DNA from: Alphaproteobacteria bacterium | GTDB lineage: Bacteria > Pseudomonadota > Alphaproteobacteria > Geminicoccales > Geminicoccaceae | Assembly (NCBI GenBank): GCA_026984595.1 | Contig: JALSRW010000422.1 | Location: forward strand, 1 to 9,812 | Direction: 5' to 3' | Length of the DNA: 9,812 bases | Shown: piece by piece, positions 7,703-9,812 of the stretch | How positions within the stretch are numbered: position 1 is the stretch's first letter | Layout: every line of letters starts with the position of its first letter | Notes under the pieces: generated by a model | The model's input: only the letters and a program-made list of their open reading frames with translations | The model's database searches: none | What the model was told of the DNA's origin: nothing | Position numbers and translations under genes: made by a program

Positions 7703-7725
7703 GCCGCAACAGGGGAAGTCGGTTC

Positions 7726-9282
7726 TCAGGCCGTGAGCGCCGCCGGAGCCGTTTTACCACGCTTGGTTAACAATTTGTTTAACGCCGCGAGATACGCCCG
7801 CGCCGAGGCCACCAGGGTATCGGTATCGGCCGACTGGCCGTGCACCGTGCGCCCGTTCTCCTCGAGCCGCACCGAGACCACCGCCTGCGCATCGGTCCCC
7901 TCGGTCACCGCATGGATCTGGAAAAGCGGCAGCTCGGCCTCGTGCGGCACGATCGCGCGAATGGCGCGGAAGGTGGCATCGACCGGACCGTCACCGGTGG
8001 CCTCGGCCTCGCGCCGTTCGCCGTCGACCTCCAGCACCATCCGTGCCCGCGGGCGGATGCCGGTGCCGCATTCGACCCGCAGCTCGGCCAGCCGGACCCG
8101 CTGATCGGCGGCCTGGATCTCGTCGTCGACCAGCGCCACGATGTCCTCGTCGAACACTTCCTTCTTCTTGTCGGCGAGCTCCTTGAAGCGGACGAAGGCC
8201 TCGTTGAGCGCATTGTCACCGAGCTTGTAGCCCAGCTCCTCCAGCTTCTTCCTGAAGGCGTGGCGCCCGGAATGCTTGCCCAGCACCAGGTTCGACTTGA
8301 CCAGACCGACATCCTCGGGGCGCATGATCTCGTAGGTCTGGGCGTCCTTGAGCATGCCGTCCTGATGGATGCCGCTCTCGTGGGCGAAGGCATTGGCGCC
8401 GACGATGGCCTTGTTGGGCTGCACCTGAAAGCCGGTGATGGCGCTGACCAGCCGGGAAGCGCTCATGATCTCCCGGGTCTCGATGCCGGTCTCGTAGGGC
8501 AGGAGATCGCTGCGGGTGCGGATCGCCATCACGATCTCTTCGAGCGCCGCGTTGCCGGCCCGCTCGCCGATGCCGTTGATGGTGCATTCGACCTGCCGTG
8601 CTCCCGCCTCGATGGCCCGCAGCGAATTGGCGACGCCGAGGCCGAGATCGTTGTGACAATGGACCGAGATCACCGCCCGGTCGATGTTCGGGACATGATC
8701 GCGGATGTAGCGGATGAGATCGGCGAACTCCTCGGGGTAGGCGTAGCCCACCGTGTCCGGGATGTTGACGGTGGTGGCCCCGGCCTCGATGGCGATCTCG
8801 ATGCAGCGGCACAGGAAGTCGCGCTCGCTGCGCGAAGCATCTTCGGCGCTCCACTCCACGTCATCGGTCCACTGCCGGGCGCGGGTGACACTGTCCCGCA
8901 CCCGCTCGAGCACCTGTTCGGGCTCCATCTGCAGTTTCACCCGCATGTGCAGCGGGCTGGTGGCGATGAAGGTGTGGATGCGCCTGCGCTCGGCCGGCTC
9001 GAGCGCCTCCCCGGCGCGATCGATGTCGGCGGCCGAGGCGCGGGCGAGACCGCAGACCACGCTGTTCCTGATCCGTTTCGCGATCTCCCGGACGGCCTTG
9101 AAATCGCCCTCCGAGGCGATCGGGAAACCGGCCTCGATGACGTCCACCCCCATCCGTTCCAGCACTTCGGCGACCCGCAGCTTCTCGTCGATGGTCATCG
9201 AGGCGCCGGGCGACTGCTCGCCATCGCGCAGGGTGGTGTCGAAGACGATGATGCGTTCTCGATCCGAACTGGGACGGCTCAT
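7726..9282 (-). CDS. leuA: 2-isopropylmalate synthase
   Basis: A 518-residue enzyme for the first committed step of leucine synthesis: acetyl-CoA plus 2-oxoisovalerate gives 2-isopropylmalate. The N-terminal TIM barrel carries FDTTLRDGEQSPG (14-26; Asp15 metal ligand, catalytic Arg19), the metal-binding HCHND (208-212) and NGIGERAGNAALEE (236-249, Asn244). HESGIHQDG (301-309) follows in the subdomain region. The C-terminal part (about 390-505) is the regulatory domain, with TGDGPVDA and a QSADTDTLVASARAYLAALN segment, which in the family mediates leucine feedback inhibition. ATG at 9282 gives the standard start before IIVFDTTLRDGEQ and has GAGGA upstream. The reading frame stays open far upstream, but that stretch looks like leader DNA rather than protein. 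Expression is probably controlled by the Leu-rich leader at 9359-9421. Confidence 0.97.
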   Translation of the reverse strand: MSRPSSDRERIIVFDTTLRDGEQSPGASMTIDEKLRVAEVLERMGVDVIEAGFPIASEGDFKAVREIAKRIRNSVVCGLARASAADIDRAGEALEPAERRRIHTFIATSPLHMRVKLQMEPEQVLERVRDSVTRARQWTDDVEWSAEDASRSERDFLCRCIEIAIEAGATTVNIPDTVGYAYPEEFADLIRYIRDHVPNIDRAVISVHCHNDLGLGVANSLRAIEAGARQVECTINGIGERAGNAALEEIVMAIRTRSDLLPYETGIETREIMSASRLVSAITGFQVQPNKAIVGANAFAHESGIHQDGMLKDAQTYEIMRPEDVGLVKSNLVLGKHSGRHAFRKKLEELGYKLGDNALNEAFVRFKELADKKKEVFDEDIVALVDDEIQAADQRVRLAELRVECGTGIRPRARMVLEVDGERREAEATGDGPVDATFRAIRAIVPHEAELPLFQIHAVTEGTDAQAVVSVRLEENGRTVHGQSADTDTLVASARAYLAALNKLLTKRGKTAPAALTA

Positions 9283-9321
9283 TTCCTGCTTCCTCGCAAT
9301 GGAACTGACGACGCGACGTTT

Positions 9322-9369
9322 CGAGATCCCCCTGAGCGCACCACGAAGACTGGCGGGCTCAGGGGCTCG
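9322..9369 (-). promoter_or_regulatory. Inverted repeat overlapping the leader stop codon: candidate attenuator hairpin for leuA
   Basis: On the - strand CCCCTGAGC (9365-9357, containing the leader TGA) pairs perfectly with GCTCAGGGG (9337-9329). Inside, after a C/C mismatch, CGCCA pairs with TGGTG (one G-U pair) around a 7-base loop. Outside, CGAG (9369-9366) pairs with CTCG (9325-9322) past a 3-base bulge. That makes about 18 pairs in all. No U-run follows, so it is not a standard intrinsic terminator. It could act with Rho, by controlling leuA translation, or as an antiterminator. Confidence 0.5.
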
Positions 9370-9421
9370 TAAGTCGGAGGAGCAGGAGATCCTCGGCGGC
9401 GAGGAGACAACGATCCGCCAT
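9359..9421 (-). CDS. Putative leucine-rich leader peptide of leuA (leuL-type)
   Basis: A 20-codon frame, MADRCLLAAEDLLLLRLTSP, ends 76 bases upstream of the leuA ATG on the same strand. Seven of 20 codons are leucine, with CTC-CTG-CTC-CTC together, then CGA and CTT just before the stop. Its TGA lies in the 5' arm of a strong inverted repeat. This is the arrangement of amino-acid attenuation leaders: ribosome stalling at Leu codons reports leucyl-tRNA supply to the downstream leucine gene. Only GGGG, 7 bases before the ATG, could serve as ribosome binding site, and it lies in a possible hairpin (9428-9453). The frame is open further upstream, so the true start could differ. The name leuL describes the role; homology is not shown. 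Confidence 0.6.
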   Translation of the reverse strand: MADRCLLAAEDLLLLRLTSP

Positions 9422-9427
9422 GGCCGC

Positions 9428-9453
9428 GCCCCGGCTGGGCAGCCTCTCGGGGC
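9428..9453 (-). other. Small inverted repeat over the leader's ribosome binding region
   Basis: On the - strand GCCCCG (9453-9448) pairs with CGGGGC (9433-9428), and a short GCT/AGC pairing is possible inside. The 3' arm contains the only Shine-Dalgarno-like bases ahead of the putative leader peptide. In DNA this GC-rich such stems occur by chance, so it is offered as a possible structure only. Confidence 0.2.
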
Positions 9454-9542
9454 CGAAGGAAAAGGCCCGGTTGCGGTTGATCCTCTCGCTGATCGGTCGG
9501 TCTCCGTTCCGACGAGACGCGTCGTGCGACCCGTCCCCGTGG

Positions 9543-9571
9543 ATATGAAGGTAAAGCCGCTTGGTTGTAAA
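9543..9571 (-). promoter_or_regulatory. Candidate sigma-70 promoter for the leuA leader transcript
   Basis: On the - strand TTTACA (9571-9566; 5 of 6 to consensus) and TCATAT (9548-9543; 3 of 6) are separated by 17 bases, in the most AT-rich part of the leuA upstream region. The predicted start near 9536 would give about 250 bases of leader before leuA, including the Leu-rich reading frame. The intergenic region 9283-9617 holds no other gene that I can support. Confidence 0.35.
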
Positions 9572-9617
9572 GTGGTTAACGGCAACGGAGCCGGCAAGAC
9601 GAAAAAGGGGCGAGACC

Positions 9618-9812
9618 ATGAAACCGGAGGAAGATGCAGTGCCGCGCGGCGAGGGCGACGTCAACCTCACACCGCGCCGGACGGCCTATGTGGAGCGCCG
9701 GGTCGATGCCGCCGGCAGGGCGCTGCTGGAGGCCGATGCTCGCCTGTTTTTCCACCAGTCCCTTTCCACCCCCTGTCTCGACGCTCTGGCCGCGAGCCGC
9801 GGCAGCCGCCTG
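9618..9812 (+). CDS. N-terminus of a class III PLP-dependent aminotransferase-family enzyme, possibly PbfA-like (3' truncated by window)
   Basis: The first 65 codons of a divergent gene. ATG at 9618 is preceded by AAGGGG (9605-9610) with 7-base spacing, a good ribosome binding site. After a short polar start the sequence reads DVNLTPRRTAYVERRVD, then LLEADARLFFHQSLSTPCLDALAAS. This resembles the N-terminal arm of a class III aminotransferase subgroup that includes (R)-1-hydroxy-2-aminoethylphosphonate ammonia-lyase (PbfA), used in 2-aminoethylphosphonate breakdown. That assignment is from memory of the 'HQSLSTPCL' segment. The PLP-binding lysine and substrate residues lie beyond the window, so only the family is suggested. 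It shares the 9283-9617 upstream region with leuA; I found no convincing promoter on this strand. Confidence 0.55.
   Translation, partial: MKPEEDAVPRGEGDVNLTPRRTAYVERRVDAAGRALLEADARLFFHQSLSTPCLDALAASRGSRL

Noticed and set aside
7763..7783. CtrA-type binding site (TTAA-N7-TTAA)
   Set aside because: The spacing between the TTAA elements is 8, not 7, and the site lies within the leuA coding sequence.
7840..9372. A 510-codon + strand frame antisense to leuA
   Set aside because: It mirrors leuA codon structure and has no recognisable domain or ribosome binding site; leuA is certain on the other strand.
9283..9597. Extension of LeuA upstream to 9597
   Set aside because: The added 105 residues are low-complexity and unlike LeuA. 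The start at 9282 has a ribosome binding site and the standard N-terminus, and the region is better explained as a regulated leader.

Overview
The window is GC-rich chromosomal DNA that most resembles an alphaproteobacterium, possibly of Rhodospirillales type. The reasons are the addA-trxA neighbourhood, leuA directly upstream of the mreBCD-mrdA-rodA cell-shape operon, and the sequence character of each protein. The species call is inference from gene order and protein resemblance only.

Left part (1-2007, + strand): the last 50 codons of a protein resembling the AddA recombination helicase/nuclease, then a thioredoxin (trxA) with a plausible promoter of its own. These are followed by a glutamine-synthetase-fold enzyme of the gamma-glutamyl-polyamine-synthetase (PuuA-like) type, which may be co-transcribed with trxA.

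Centre (2014-7599, - strand): a compact elongasome operon, transcribed mreB -> mreC -> mreD -> mrdA (PBP2) -> rodA. Junctions run from a 56-base gap (mreB/mreC), through one-base and 17-base overlaps, to a 4-base gap (mrdA/rodA). MreB filaments position the inner-membrane MreC/MreD proteins, which regulate the RodA glycosyltransferase and PBP2 transpeptidase that build the lateral cell wall. rodA meets the glutamine-synthetase-like gene tail to tail with only 6 bases between them.

Right part (7726-9812): leuA (2-isopropylmalate synthase, - strand) lies upstream of mreB. A GC-rich hairpin with an imperfect U-tract separates the two genes. Upstream of leuA is a 335-base non-coding region. It contains a 20-codon reading frame with seven leucine codons, followed at once by a strong inverted repeat, which is the layout of a leucine attenuation leader. 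This is the most interesting regulatory element seen here. The window ends inside the first 65 codons of a divergent + strand gene resembling class III PLP enzymes, possibly the phosphonate-catabolism lyase PbfA.

No mobile element, CRISPR array, tRNA or rRNA was recognised. Most of the window is ordinary core genome. Apart from the leader, no candidate for a previously undescribed system was found.
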